Source of the DNA: Apostichopus japonicus
Lineage: Eukaryota > Echinodermata > Holothuroidea > Aspidochirotida > Stichopodidae
NCBI RefSeq assembly: GCF_037975245.1
Contig: NC_092582.1
Span: 11,820,001-11,884,000, forward strand
Length of the DNA: 64,000 nt
Direction: 5' to 3'
The stretch's first letter is position 1. Each line of letters starts with the position of its first letter. Below, in pieces: positions 42,201 through 50,723 of this stretch. The notes under the pieces were generated by a model, which was given only the letters and a program-made list of their open reading frames with translations, was not told where the DNA came from and did no database searches. The translations under genes and the position numbers were made by a program.

Positions 42201-45200
42201 GTTCTGAGCAGCAAAGATTTATATAGCAGAGATTTTATTTGATTTTACTCAGCAAAGATTTATATGGTACTGTACTCACCATCAATAGTGTATGAGTTTG
42301 TTTTTCTGGGGGTGGGGCTTCAAATCGGTCCTTATACTGAGAGACAAGTTTGCCAAAGAGATCCTTGCCTTGAAGATCTTCAACAAAGTCATAATACTCA
42401 GTCTGAGAATCAAAGAGAGAAGAAAACAAAACATAGTTTATAACAGTATGAGAAAATTAAAAGTACTCTCCATTAACAGAAGAGCAATGTCAAAGACAAG
42501 TATTACTTATTTTATCCACTGCAACAAATTACACTTATCATGGCTTAGGTTTAACAATGTTTCATGGTTTATTTAATTTTCAATCAAGGATACATTTCTT
42601 GTTCTTGTTTTATCTATGTTTAAGCCCCTCAAATCCATGTCAGGGATCCATTTTAAGTACAAATACTGGAGTGCATATTTCCTCAAGGAGGTTAAATCTG
42701 AAGTTTTTGACCATCTTTGTTTTTGTTAATTTTCATCTATCCTAAGCATCTTTATGACAGTGGATAGCGATGGTTGCCAATGAACTTAACCAAAACTATC
42801 CTTTGAGGTACTCTTACAGACAACCTTTTATTTTCTATATCATTTTATACTAAATTGTGTATACATTAATATTGCTGGACATAAAGAAGTCTGTGTTAAA
42901 TTATAGTTAATACCCATCAAACTTTCTTAAAAGTCAGCCCTTATCCTAAAGGCTGTGTTTGCTTCACTTTCAAATAAAGTGGCAATAGTGAAAATAAGTA
43001 TTTTGATAAGTGTTCTGGGACTGTATCAATGTCACCAAATGTTTAGTAAAGAAACAATCATTTTGATAAACTTTGAGTCACCTCGAGCCAACTTAACTGA
43101 AAATGATTCATTCTAAAAACATCAGTTAAGAGCAGAAAGTTCCGAGTAGTCCTTCCTGCTCAAAGACTTTGCAAATAAAAATATCCTTGACTGTGAGCTG
43201 ACTCAGAAAACAATGATGTAGTTTAAGGAAAACAAAGATGGCAGCAGGAAGTCCTTATCGAACCTGGTAAGTGTGCTCCGAATCTTGACAGAATCCAATG
43301 ATGTGTTTGATGGCGTGAATCAGATGCAACCTCTCGGATCGATAGAAGTCACAGACCTGCAGACAAGCAATAAACAAACATGGTCATTTAACATCATTTC
43401 AAAATACCTCGAGGTATTCATGCTACAGGGATGAAAACTGAGGAAAGTAATTTAGCAGTTACGGTTTCAATTAAACTTAAAAATTATTCAACTTAATTCA
43501 ACTTAATGGTTGAGGTATTTATGAATATTAATTTACTAACATATCTCCTGTACATACCGTCTACGATCTGCCTAATTTATATTTACAATTGGCAAAACAA
43601 AATTAAGAGCACCTGTTGTTCACCCCTTTAGGTCATTTATATCTCTCAAAATTTTAGAAATATTCTCTCCTGTAGTTCTTATTCTTAGGGATCAATGTCA
43701 AGTGGAAATTGAACAAGTTCTTTCACAGGTTGGCAACTACAAACTCAATAATATTTATACTCAAAAATTTGAATAACATTGTGAGCGGCATTAGCTAGGC
43801 AGAACAATTGCAAGTTAAGTGTTAAGCTTCTTTGATATAAAATTTATGTAAACACAACTTGAATTAAGGATCAAGAGTGGCGAGGCCATTTCTTTTAATG
43901 GGCAAAGTTAGAAATATCCATTGGATTTTTCATTGAAATACCGGGGCACTGCAACAAATTTGCAGCTGTCAATAGGGCACCAAGGCAAATCTGAAAGGGT
44001 AGCATGGCATTCTTTCCAATGTAAATGAAAACATGTGACCTTTATACAGAATGGATGATAAATAGGAATTTACTGTATCACTTCTTTCTCCAACTTTTAA
44101 AATTAATAAAAGAAAGACACATATAACTCACTTTCAGTATGAGTGCTTGGATACTTCTTTCATCTTTGAGGATGGACTACACCGGAAGAAAAAAAAAAAA
44201 AAAAAAGTTGGAAATTACTAACTGATAATGTTTTCAGTAAATTTCAAAAAAGATTGTTTCACACTGTCGTCCACAATGTATGTCTCAATCCTACACATTT
44301 TAGTATACACTGGATAGTCATGTGTGTATCATTACAGTTGAGGTTATTAATTAGTCATTAATACAAGGCTAATGTTGCTCTCTATGCAAGACTATTCTTA
44401 TCTCTTTTATTGTATTTTAATGATCATATGCCTTGATAGAATTTGACAGATTAGATGAAAATATCTGATGTTGGAACTCTCAAGTTCAACACAAAACTAT
44501 AGTATTCTTATCTTGAAAAGCTTTCATTGACTTTGGAAATCTGTTTGCTATATATTTACTTAACATTCATACATATTCATACATATTCATATTTGATGTC
44601 TACTATATCACTCAGCAGAGTCATCTGCCTCATCCAACATTTATTTCATTAAGGATCAGTATAGCAGTAGTACCATATATTGTGTAGTTAAGTATTCGCA
44701 TGGCTACAAATATTCAATTGAAAATGTAGCAAGCTTCATTAAAACTAAAAGCATGCTTTTTTAAAACAAACCTGTAACTGCTGGCCAGTTCCTCTGAAAG
44801 CATGTTGAAGATAACATCCAAAGAGTTCTTGGCACTGCAAGGCATCTAAATCCTGCCAAAGTAATAAAAAGCATAAATAAAACCTCTCACAAAGTTGTTT
44901 CATACAATAATAATAATAAAACAAAGTAATCTACAGTTTACGAAGGAAGATTTCGCTTGAGCTTTTCAAGATATTAGTCTTTACCATACAGTAGGTTGTT
45001 GGGCCAAAAATGTTGTTAAAATTGACACAGAAATTTTTGGCTAGAACAAACTTCTTTAGGAATCTTAAGTACAATTGGTAAGAATTAAAGTCTTTGCTCT
45101 GAAGATGAATATGTTACAACTCCCTTTTTATAAAAAAAAATGAAATTCAGACTAATAAGCAACCTATAATATTTATTTCGGCAACACTTTAACAAAAGTT

Positions 45201-48200
45201 GTTCCCGGGAAGGACAATGAAATCAAAGAAAAAATGTAGCAGCTCCCTCTTCACCAGGTTAAAGTTGTATTGCACTCTCTTAGTATTAAAACAAAAGTGA
45301 AAATGTAAATTCCTAGCAATAACGAGAGTTACAGTAGTATTAAATGACTACAGAAAAACAACTTGTGTTGTGTATACAGTAACATAATACTCAATGCAAT
45401 ATTAAAACGTGCATATGACAGACAATCATATGGAAGAATCAAAGCCTTTTTGAAAGATACTTAACAAAACATTTCGGTTTCCAATTTACATACCAGAAAC
45501 TTGCTAAGCAGAAGCAGAAATCTCTGTTCGAGGTGATCGACACTCTTGTCAGCTTTCAACTTTGTTTCTGATCCGGAACTAAAGAGGCAAATTGACATGG
45601 TTAACATTATTAGGGTTTTATTTTATGTAAACTATTTACTTTCTGCATCATTAGATTGAGAAAGATTATTAACGGTAGAAAACATCTTTGAACACTTAGT
45701 GACAGACTAAAGAGTACATTTAGCAATGTAGTCGTTTGCTAAAATAATTGCTAAGAAATATTTAACATTATAAACACTGTAGCTGATATTCAAAATTAAT
45801 TGCATGTTGCGATGCTTCAGAGTACGCAAAAAGAATGTGTAGCACAATTTATAGTGTTTCATAGAGAACTATTGTCGTTAATACTCTTTTTTAGTACTAG
45901 GCTCAATAGACCATGACAATATACTGCAAAATATTCTCCTCTTATTTATGGAGTCAGATGGTGGTTAGGATAAATACCGTTGCATCTTTTTAGTTACAAT
46001 TCCAAAATTACAGAGGTACAGTATCTATTGTATTGAGCTTTAAGCAGTCAAGAATGTGAATCTGCAATACGTATTAACATTCCGTGAGATAATAATTACT
46101 CAAGTTACCACATTGAGAGCCAATTTTAACCAACTTTCTCTCATGACTTTTACATTTACTTTCATGGTTAGAATATCTGTGAACATAAACTTAGACAAAA
46201 CCTAAATCCTCAACAATGCTATGGATCCACAATTGTCAAGCCTTAATATACCCCAGCTTATTGCACACCATGACCATGAACTCTTCTGAGGTACAGTATG
46301 TACGACTTTTGAGTGCTAATTAATGAGTCTGACCACCTTCATTTTTAATAACATGAAGGATGTTCCCGTATTTCACACCACATCCCCAGCTGCCTGTGTC
46401 GTCATTGTATTAAGTAAATTGATCGTATTTCATGTTAAAAACGAAGGATGTTTCAACCCATTCCTTCCATAACCATAGCTGTCCCTGTCATCATTGTAAG
46501 TCTTCTTAAATTTTCATACATTTTATATTATTATATGTCTTATTAGAGGGCCTCGTGGAAGATTAGCTATAGCTAAACGAGCTACCCTCTTAAAATAAAG
46601 TTTAAATAAAAATTAAAAATAATAGTAAATGGAGAAACAGCTGGAATGGAAACTTACCTGTGGGGTTTGAAGATTGTAATTCCATCTAAAAGTCTCGTTT
46701 TATTATCATTTAATTCATCTTTAATCAGCTCCTGCAAGAAAGTATGAACAAATGTTTTAAATTTATTTTAGCTATATCAAGGTATAGAAACAGATTTCCA
46801 CAATTGTCCCACAAGGTTTAGTTTATCATTTATTTAATTAAAATTAAATTAAATGACAAATAATGAAAAAACTTCAATAATATATATTATTTGTTTAATA
46901 GTAGGCAAGTTATCAATAATCTTAATTAATTATTTTAGTCAGGATTCATGAATATTGCTCAAGAATTTAGGTACTGTCCTAAATTAATCTATGAATGTAA
47001 ATTTTCTATGCGTTTCAACTCTTGGAAAGAACCATACTGTATACATACGTATTTTGCATTGTTTCAAAGAGAAACAATCCTTGATTCAAGTTTAACAGCT
47101 ACTTGACAAATTAAATCATCCAGATGGACAATTTCAAATCAGCACAATTATGTCCCTGAGCTAACAAATATACTTAAACAGAAATTGCTTCTCTGATTTT
47201 CTTAGAGGGCATTATCATAATGAAAAAGCTGTTTTTAAGTTTTGAGAAGAGGGTGTTTGTTTGAAAAGAAGTGACATACACCTTTATCGAGAAGGCACAA
47301 GGCTAGCCTATTTTGCAATTATAGAATGTGGTTGAAGGTATTATTAATTGTTAGAAATATCATTCGAAAAAGAAAACTTGAATAATTTTGCTTCCTTAAG
47401 TTGCAGACCATAGCTTGAGTATTAAACTTTAATGATCTACATGTATGTAACTTGTAAAACATGGCTTTATACTTAGCTTATGGTTATAACAGTAAGAAAT
47501 GGCTATGAAAGGGAACAATAGTTAATGGTAAACTTTAAGCAACAAACCTTTGATTTAATGGATGAGTGACCACTTATAATGAACAAAAGCTCTTGACTGG
47601 ACCTGGATGTGCAAAAACAAATTAAAGCATGTGAGATTTGATGTACGGATGTAGTCTGTTAGGTACTAGGTACCTTAGTTCAGTAACCTTATAGTAGTCG
47701 TTAATAAAAAATATTTAGTAATAATCATAAATTATGTAAAAATTCTCTTGGAACCATATAGGTACTAGGTACCTTGGTTCAGTAGCCTTATACTGTAGTA
47801 TTCGTTAATAAACATAATTAGTCATAATAATAAATTATGTAAAAATTCTCTTGGAACCATATATATTGCAACACATTTCATGATTTCAGAGTTAAGTGCA
47901 AAGGAAGTCCTCCTTGAAGTTAAAAGTCCATTCAAGTAACCTCCAAACGTTTTGGTCACCATTGAACTTTTACCTCAAGGAACAAAAAAAAATTCTGGAT
48001 GTGGTGTTCTATATTTCAACATTTTCACTATTATCCTTGTAAGATATGACTAAGGATCCACTTAGAGATCATCAAATGCTACCCTCCCTCGAGCCATAGT
48101 GTACCTGTACTAACCCTGGATGCTTAGGCCTACAGTACATGGGAGGGAGAGGGAGACAATACCATTACCAATAATCATATGCTATCTGAAAACTTAAGGT

Positions 48201-49454
48201 ATTAATTTTGATGACTATGAAGTGCTATAGTCCTAGCGTAACTGTCATTATTATTATTATAAGGCTACCTGTACGTTAGTGTAACTGTAATTTGTAGTGG
48301 ATAAGGGCCTGATTGAGAGTCTTAGATCTTCTTGATTGGCTCCAGTAATAGCACGCTATAGCTAGGAAGGCTTTGTGATTACATTTATAATCCATCCGCC
48401 CAGTCTTAAATTGACCTCAGGCCCCACAACTAGCCTGAATAGCTTCTTAACACCATTCTAAGGCTCTTTATGTAAAGACTGTGGAAATATTATCATGTCT
48501 ACAGTGTAGTTATTCATACAGCATTCACAGAAAGACCATCATACTACAGACCGAGAGATATAACTTCAAGTAAAATATGTGGCAGGCGTTGCAGACTAAC
48601 TGGTAAAAAGAGGTCATTTTACGACCAAGGCAGGTCTATAATCCCAACAAACTTTTCCATGATAGCCTGCTGGAGTTGGTGTCTATATATACAGCAGACT
48701 TTAAGTCGTTGTTTCATAATTATATCACCCCCCCCCCACCGCCCTTTAAGTTAAATGGTATCATCAGTGAGTAGGAGTAAGACCAAAACTGTTGTACAGT
48801 ACAGTGTATGTATTTTAGATCCTCCTGCAAGCAGGAACTAGCGAAGAAGCCATCATTGGCTTATCAAAGCCGCAAGCTGACCTAAGTCTAGTCTTAGATT
48901 CATATTTATCGTCCATGATTATGGATTGTCAATTGACAACAACTCTGTAACTGGACGACATACATTAATCTTGGAGTGACTCAAACTTATGATTGAAAGG
49001 CACTAGACATTATCCACTGAGCTATCCATATTTCATAAGATCAATAACAATTATCAACCTACAGTTTACTCGGCTCTTATGACTGATGACAAGCAACTAG
49101 GCCTAGATGCTAGGTCTACTCTAACTTACAAAGGTACAGTAGCAGACTAGTCGCCTAATTTATAGTACAGTACTCATACTATCACTCAGACTTGAGTATC
49201 ATTACCACTACTAGTACTACTAGGCAGCTACAATTACTGAACGTTAGCGGCCTAAATCATGGTTTAGGGTAGGCTAGTAACGGTTAAGTCATTTCAAGTT
49301 TGGTTTGTGGCGTAGATTAGACTGTTATAAAACGAATTTATTGACATATTCGTAAAAAATTAAAGTTATTGTACAAAATATCATGCCAAAAGGCTTTGCA
49401 AGAACAGAACGGTTGTAATTACGACTAAAATACTCACGTAGGAAATGCCGCCAT
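2448..49454 (-). CDS. NUP188: Nucleoporin NUP188, complete gene of 51 coding exons
   Basis: NUP188 is a large alpha-helical scaffold protein of the nuclear pore inner ring. It binds NUP93 and helps set pore structure and passage of membrane proteins. I traced exons from an ATG at 49454 to a stop at 2448. Every intron is GT-AG and every junction keeps phase; the total is 5454 nt (1817 residues), against about 1750 in human. Recognisable family segments in order include VRVA-free N-terminal SSQELLFIISG, CYLQHAFRGT, TERQRIRWCVQCLREE, GYGTRQPYRYLLD, EYDAWQLYACLTDWL, AGTGVDTLE, IYHRQDPKLPTLATLFLRR, SLYGCLGNQAPAVRDTF, AVETQPGLSELFLNL, IYRLSIRV, REWRFHLPEMF, LMENAVLLVMAQGMRILRE and the C-terminal LHRYFRRG. 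The gene is split head to head with DR1. Four introns begin inside tandem repeats (separate entries). Exon limits are predictions from sequence; the 5' UTR and any non-coding first exon are not resolved. Confidence 0.96.
3238..3260. repeat. (CTGAT)n microsatellite
   Basis: Four copies of CTGAT in intron 50 of NUP188. Confidence 0.9.
5850..6115 (+). repeat. Unclassified interspersed repeat, copy 1
   Basis: About 265 bp shared with 35003-35268 and in part with 63865-64000. Anchors in order: TTCCACACTGTTAGTTGAA, ACTTGAGAT, TCTGTGATGTCAT, CTTGTTGATTTAT, CAGCTGTCAA-like, GTTCTCT. It lies in intron 46 of NUP188. No coding capacity or terminal repeat seen. Confidence 0.7.
6528..6900 (-). repeat. 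Tandem array of about 85 bp carrying the exon 46 end and its donor
   Basis: Five head-to-tail units, spaced about 73-85 bp. Each contains a copy of the last 45 or so bases of NUP188 exon 46 (AGCCCTGAAATTATGCAAAT) and a GT donor. The donors lie near 6866 (the exon's own), 6781, 6696, 6623 and 6541. A more diverged unit may lie at 6244-6335. In the coding frame the first intronic codons give TAA, so the downstream donors would produce a truncated protein. Confidence 0.85.
7126..7514 (-). mobile_element. tRNA-derived SINE, family 2
   Basis: Read on the minus strand, it starts GGAGGGCGTTGTGGTCAAG, with A-box-like TGGTCAAGTGG and B-box-like GGTTCGAGCCC. A long unrelated body follows, ending in an ATT-type microsatellite (TTATTATTATTAAA at 7126-7140). 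It lies in intron 45 of NUP188. This composition is typical of long SINEs; family name unknown to me. Confidence 0.8.
9938..10047. repeat. Low-complexity AACTTAAAAT repeats
   Basis: Irregular repeats of AACTTAAAATAAT with A runs, in intron 42 of NUP188, just past exon 43. Confidence 0.8.
13095..20048 (-). CDS. NUP188: NUP188 coding exons 31-40
   Basis: Exons on the minus strand: 20048-19986, 19486-19383, 18326-18260, 17294-17221, 17036-16958, 16291-16160, 15292-15215, 14959-14874, 14361-14201, 13336-13095. Landmarks: LNTILELLEEERQ, ALGFLQAIWQDRREVAMALL, RPKFWQNITLPLMSDISP, KIRAHALKLVALECYHVEK, ALVMLQAWRTVLIIAL, TYLSLLSKWKG, LEILLTIICSLIRDSSQFY. Exon 37 (15292-15215) is the least similar to human and rests mainly on phase and splice sites. 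Exon 39 ends at the first of four repeated donors. Exon 40 ends in a basic and acidic low-similarity stretch that matches the poorly conserved, probably disordered part of human NUP188. Confidence 0.9.
13571..13757. repeat. 95-bp tandem duplication in NUP188 intron 39
   Basis: Two copies start AAGTCTAAAATCTGTGC at 13571 and 13666 and both end ATCCAATCAAATCAC. The second has several small changes. Confidence 0.85.
14051..14206 (-). repeat. Four 39-bp units each with a copy of the exon 39 donor
   Basis: The units are 14051-14089, 14090-14128, 14129-14167 and 14168-14206, nearly identical. Each holds AGAAGTGAGTATAT, so strong GTGAGT donors begin at 14200, 14161, 14122 and 14083. Unit length is a multiple of three and the NUP188 frame stays open through all four, reading SEYILVFSFYYCR-type 13-residue repeats until a stop after the last unit. 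Confidence 0.9.
14988..15071. repeat. 40-bp tandem duplication in NUP188 intron 37
   Basis: AAACATGATGACAGGCAACA and ACGTTCTAGAGTG are repeated with a 40-bp period, about 30 bp upstream of the exon 38 acceptor. Confidence 0.88.
17975..18230 (+). mobile_element. tRNA-derived SINE, family 1, copy a
   Basis: A Pol III A-box-like TTAGCTCAGTGG and B-box-like AGTTCGAGTCA lie in a tRNA-like head. The body holds GTCCAGTTACAGAGTTGTTG and GCTTGCGGCTTTGATAAGCC, and the 3' end is a CATA/TACA-rich tail. It is antisense to NUP188, in intron 33. Confidence 0.85.
20174..20323 (-). repeat. 75-bp tandem duplication ending exactly at the exon 30 donor
   Basis: Copies 20174-20248 and 20249-20323 differ at only a few positions. 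The second copy ends on the last exonic base and therefore includes the true donor GTAAGG; the first contains another GTAAGG near 20247. Reading through the donor meets TAA, so the second donor would not give a productive extension. Confidence 0.88.
20323..27081 (-). CDS. NUP188: NUP188 coding exons 22-30
   Basis: Exons on the minus strand: 27081-26994, 26285-26209, 25346-25232, 24868-24736, 24011-23921, 23522-23403, 22437-22191, 21551-21462, 20475-20323. They encode family landmarks such as ELIAGCIKCLNVIATQEPQK, VWQLLQDCGFLP, KSYLEILQTIVK, IHGLLYTPAGQALLSVAG, LIKLSLSVLNRLLLLKP and VGILDLLTQAVETQPG. Exon 28 is the largest in the gene (247 nt). The donor of exon 30 coincides with the edge of a 75-bp tandem duplication. 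Introns here contain two copies of the main SINE family antisense to the gene and one candidate third SINE. Confidence 0.93.
21168..21407 (+). mobile_element. tRNA-derived SINE, family 1, copy b
   Basis: Same head, body and tail as copy a. The B box is GGTTCGAGTCA; the A box has one change (TTAGTTCAGTGG). It ends 54 bp downstream of the donor of NUP188 exon 29 (21462), antisense to the gene. Confidence 0.85.
24109..24199 (+). repeat. (GGA)n purine tract
   Basis: About 90 bp of almost pure purine, including a G run and a long GGA microsatellite. In the NUP188 transcript it is a pyrimidine (TCC)n tract about 100 nt upstream of the exon 26 acceptor. Confidence 0.9.
24961..25185 (+). mobile_element. 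Candidate tRNA-derived SINE, family 3
   Basis: AGTAGCTGAGAGGTTGTGGG followed by TTCAATTCC gives an A/B-box-like layout (B box GGTTCAATTCC). A body follows that ends GCTTCTCCCGCAAGAACA. It lies in intron 24 of NUP188. Only one copy is visible here, so the call rests on the tRNA-like head. Confidence 0.5.
25449..25680 (+). mobile_element. tRNA-derived SINE, family 1, copy c
   Basis: Same family. The A box is TTAGCTCTGTGG and the B box GGTTCGAGTCA, with the AGGAGGATCTAAAATACATA tail. It lies in intron 23 of NUP188, antisense to the gene. Confidence 0.85.
27337..27420. repeat. (ATATACTA)n simple repeat
   Basis: Degenerate repeats of ATATATACTA in intron 21 of NUP188. Confidence 0.85.
28232..36881 (-). 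CDS. NUP188: NUP188 coding exons 14-21
   Basis: Exons on the minus strand: 36881-36678, 35871-35782, 34747-34682, 33620-33507, 32454-32328, 31454-31389, 29167-29066, 28352-28232. Peptide landmarks are EPQAPVLLAWMAICAMSWP, FGQKALNLHVFKYLVAELK, SVVYALVSLLLSTFQED, LSEKFP-like IEKFPIEFSPLMNLATAL, FNIPEGTEGQLINRPNG and APLIQWEVEYDAWQLYACL, which follow the order seen in vertebrate NUP188 (SH3-like/HEAT-type middle region). Intron 19 (29168-31388) carries a 1.67-kb DNA transposon. Phases run 0,0,0,0,0-to-1,1,1,1-to-2 without a break. Confidence 0.92.
29548..31220. mobile_element. Non-autonomous TIR DNA transposon in NUP188 intron 19
   Basis: The element is 1673 bp long. It is flanked by a perfect 10-bp direct repeat, GGCTGAATTC at 29538-29547 and 31221-31230. 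Its ends are a 14-bp perfect inverted repeat, AACCCTTTTTAATT and AATTAAAAAGGGTT. Subterminal GGCGACC/AGTCGCC motifs recur on both sides (near 29582, 29634, 31130, 31165, 31186). No transposase frame is seen. The duplication length suits Mutator-like elements (9-11 bp), but the superfamily is not proven. Confidence 0.88.
35003..35268 (+). repeat. Unclassified interspersed repeat, copy 2
   Basis: Shares the anchors TTCCACACTGTTGGTTGAA, ACTTGAGATGTATT, GGTGGTCTGTGATGTCAT and TCAGCTGTCAAGGTTCTCT with copy 1 in the same order and spacing. It lies in intron 15 of NUP188. Confidence 0.7.
38145..49454 (-). CDS. NUP188: NUP188 coding exons 1-13
   Basis: Exons, 5' to 3' on the minus strand: 49454-49438 (starts MAAFP), 47602-47548, 46731-46658, 45578-45494, 44852-44772, 44176-44132, 43356-43264, 42402-42280, 41802-41755, 40657-40571, 39527-39445, 38470-38399, 38187-38145. 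They encode the N-terminal part of the protein, including LLDGITIFKPH, LQCQELFGCYLQ, DERSIQALILK, FVEDLQGKDLFGKLVSQYK and EVILLYLHGHDSPSDHLLTL. Exon 6 (44176) has an 18-base T run just upstream of its acceptor. The donor of exon 10 abuts a tandem array. The first intron is about 1.8 kb and holds a 99-bp tandem duplication and a SINE. Confidence 0.93.
38893..38960. repeat. AT-only palindromic tract
   Basis: About 65 bp almost free of G and C, made of ATATAATATAATA-type motifs that can fold on themselves. It lies in intron 11 of NUP188. Confidence 0.85.
40190..40571 (-). repeat. Four 92-bp tandem units abutting the exon 10 donor
   Basis: The units begin near 40190 (diverged), 40287, 40379 and 40472, the last ending at 40564. 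They share TACTTGTATTACCTA, CTGATTAGAATTATCATG and CCCCCAGCTAGCTC on the plus strand. On the minus strand the inner unit edges read GTGAGTAC or close to it, matching the GTGAGAC donor at 40570, so the donor appears to be part of the repeat. Confidence 0.85.
40830..41055 (-). mobile_element. LINE reverse-transcriptase C-terminal fragment
   Basis: The minus strand encodes TRGHCLKLQKSQSRINIRHN, FFSNRVVNEWNGLPEKVV and SSVNGFKNALD, the conserved tail found after the reverse transcriptase in many LINEs of marine animals. Only about 75 residues remain, so this is a 5'-truncated insertion in intron 9 of NUP188, in the same orientation as the gene. Confidence 0.82.
47661..47865. repeat. 99-bp tandem duplication in NUP188 intron 1
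   Basis: The two copies start AGGTACTAGGTACCTT and end TCTCTTGGAACCATATA. It lies about 60 bp upstream (transcript sense) of exon 2. Confidence 0.85.
48807..49026 (-). mobile_element. tRNA-derived SINE, family 1, copy d
   Basis: Reverse-oriented, more diverged copy of the family in NUP188 intron 1, in the sense direction. It has lost a few bases between the A and B boxes (B box reads GTTTGAGTCA), so it is probably inactive. Confidence 0.82.
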
Positions 49455-50712
49455 TGTGTTTTTAAGCAGCAGACGAACCGCATGAGAAGAATGTACAGTG
49501 GTAAACGAAAACCCTTTCACGCCATACTCAGCTTGGTCTGACTGCACACTGTAAAGCTGAAAATTGTCAAAAATACGGATTTTCAGACGGAAAATTATAT
49601 TGTACGTATACACTTGACTTTGGAAAAATATATATTCACCATATGAAGAGTATCCTTATCTTATGAAAACTTAGGAATCGTAAATTGGGCTAAGACTAAC
49701 ATTACATTGAGAAATATCTTGGGCCCGACGTTTCGCAAAACCAGACCAAATCAACTGTAGGCCTAGACTGTATACTGTATCTAGGCCTAGCTTTAAAAGC
49801 CTATGAAAGGTTGCCATCTATTAGTTATTGTAATGTCAAAATACAGTGCAAGAAAATAACATGGTTTAGGTGAAATCCTATATAGCCTACATAGAATACT
49901 TCTCTATTCCTATGAACCTAATCATTTTATATCTACAACCTGCTTCATTGCCCATAGTCTTCTAATATTTTAGTACCAGTAGTAGTACTAATAATGTGCT
50001 TTATTACTTTTTAACTTTAGGCCTACTGTACCTGTAGACTAGAGCTGTACTTAGCCTGCACTTTGCTCCTTTCATTAGGCTTGGTCTAAATATAGGCTAA
50101 GGGTACATGTACAAATTAGCTAGATTAATGAAAACCTAAACCCTAAAGAAAAAGGATAATTTCTTTCCAATTTGTTTACTGGTAAATGACCAAATTAACT
50201 AGGTTATTGAAAACCCCTAAAAAACAAGATCATTTTTCTCAATTTGTTTAGGCCTACAGCCTACTGGTCACCTCAAAGTCCCCTGTCATCCAAGTGAACA
50301 AGGAAACATGCAGTAGTGTAGGCCTAGAATTGCTACTTTTGATTTAGTTAAAAACAATGACCTATTCCTTCAAGTAGACCAAATTGGCTGCTTTGCCTTG
50401 TAATCTGAGCTAATTAATGGCGTGTGTTGATCATGCCCTTAAATTACTGAGCAGAGCAGAGCTGTGCTAGTGCTGTTAAGAAAGAACTACAGGTTTAGTT
50501 AATACATGTATCTCATATTATATTGAACCAGTTATCAATATCCATTTTGAAAAAGTTTCTTGCTTAGAGAACAGTTCACTCAATTGTGTGCTGATGACAT
50601 TAATCATGCAATTACTGTCTCTAACAGTTCATCACGTTGCTCTGTATATTTCTAGTCTCCATCTCTTAATCAAACCCTAACAAAAATTAACCACAGTTTC
50701 TCTTTGTTGCAG
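49455..50712. promoter_or_regulatory. Head-to-head intergenic region, likely shared NUP188/DR1 promoter
   Basis: The NUP188 start codon (minus, 49454) and the DR1 start codon (plus, 50724) face away from each other 1.27 kb apart. A splice acceptor ending at 50712, preceded by a T-rich tract, lies 11 bp before the DR1 ATG, so a non-coding DR1 first exon should lie in this interval, closer to NUP188. The NUP188 start sits in CACAATGGCGGCAT, which resembles a YY1 site (core ATGGCGGC), a common initiator-proximal motif. Five TAGGCCTA palindromes fall in this interval (49758, 49782, 50018, 50249, 50319) and two more just beyond it (48125, 49098). No clear TATA box is assigned. Promoter function is inferred from gene geometry, not seen. 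Confidence 0.6.
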
Positions 50713-50723
50713 GTGGGTGCATA

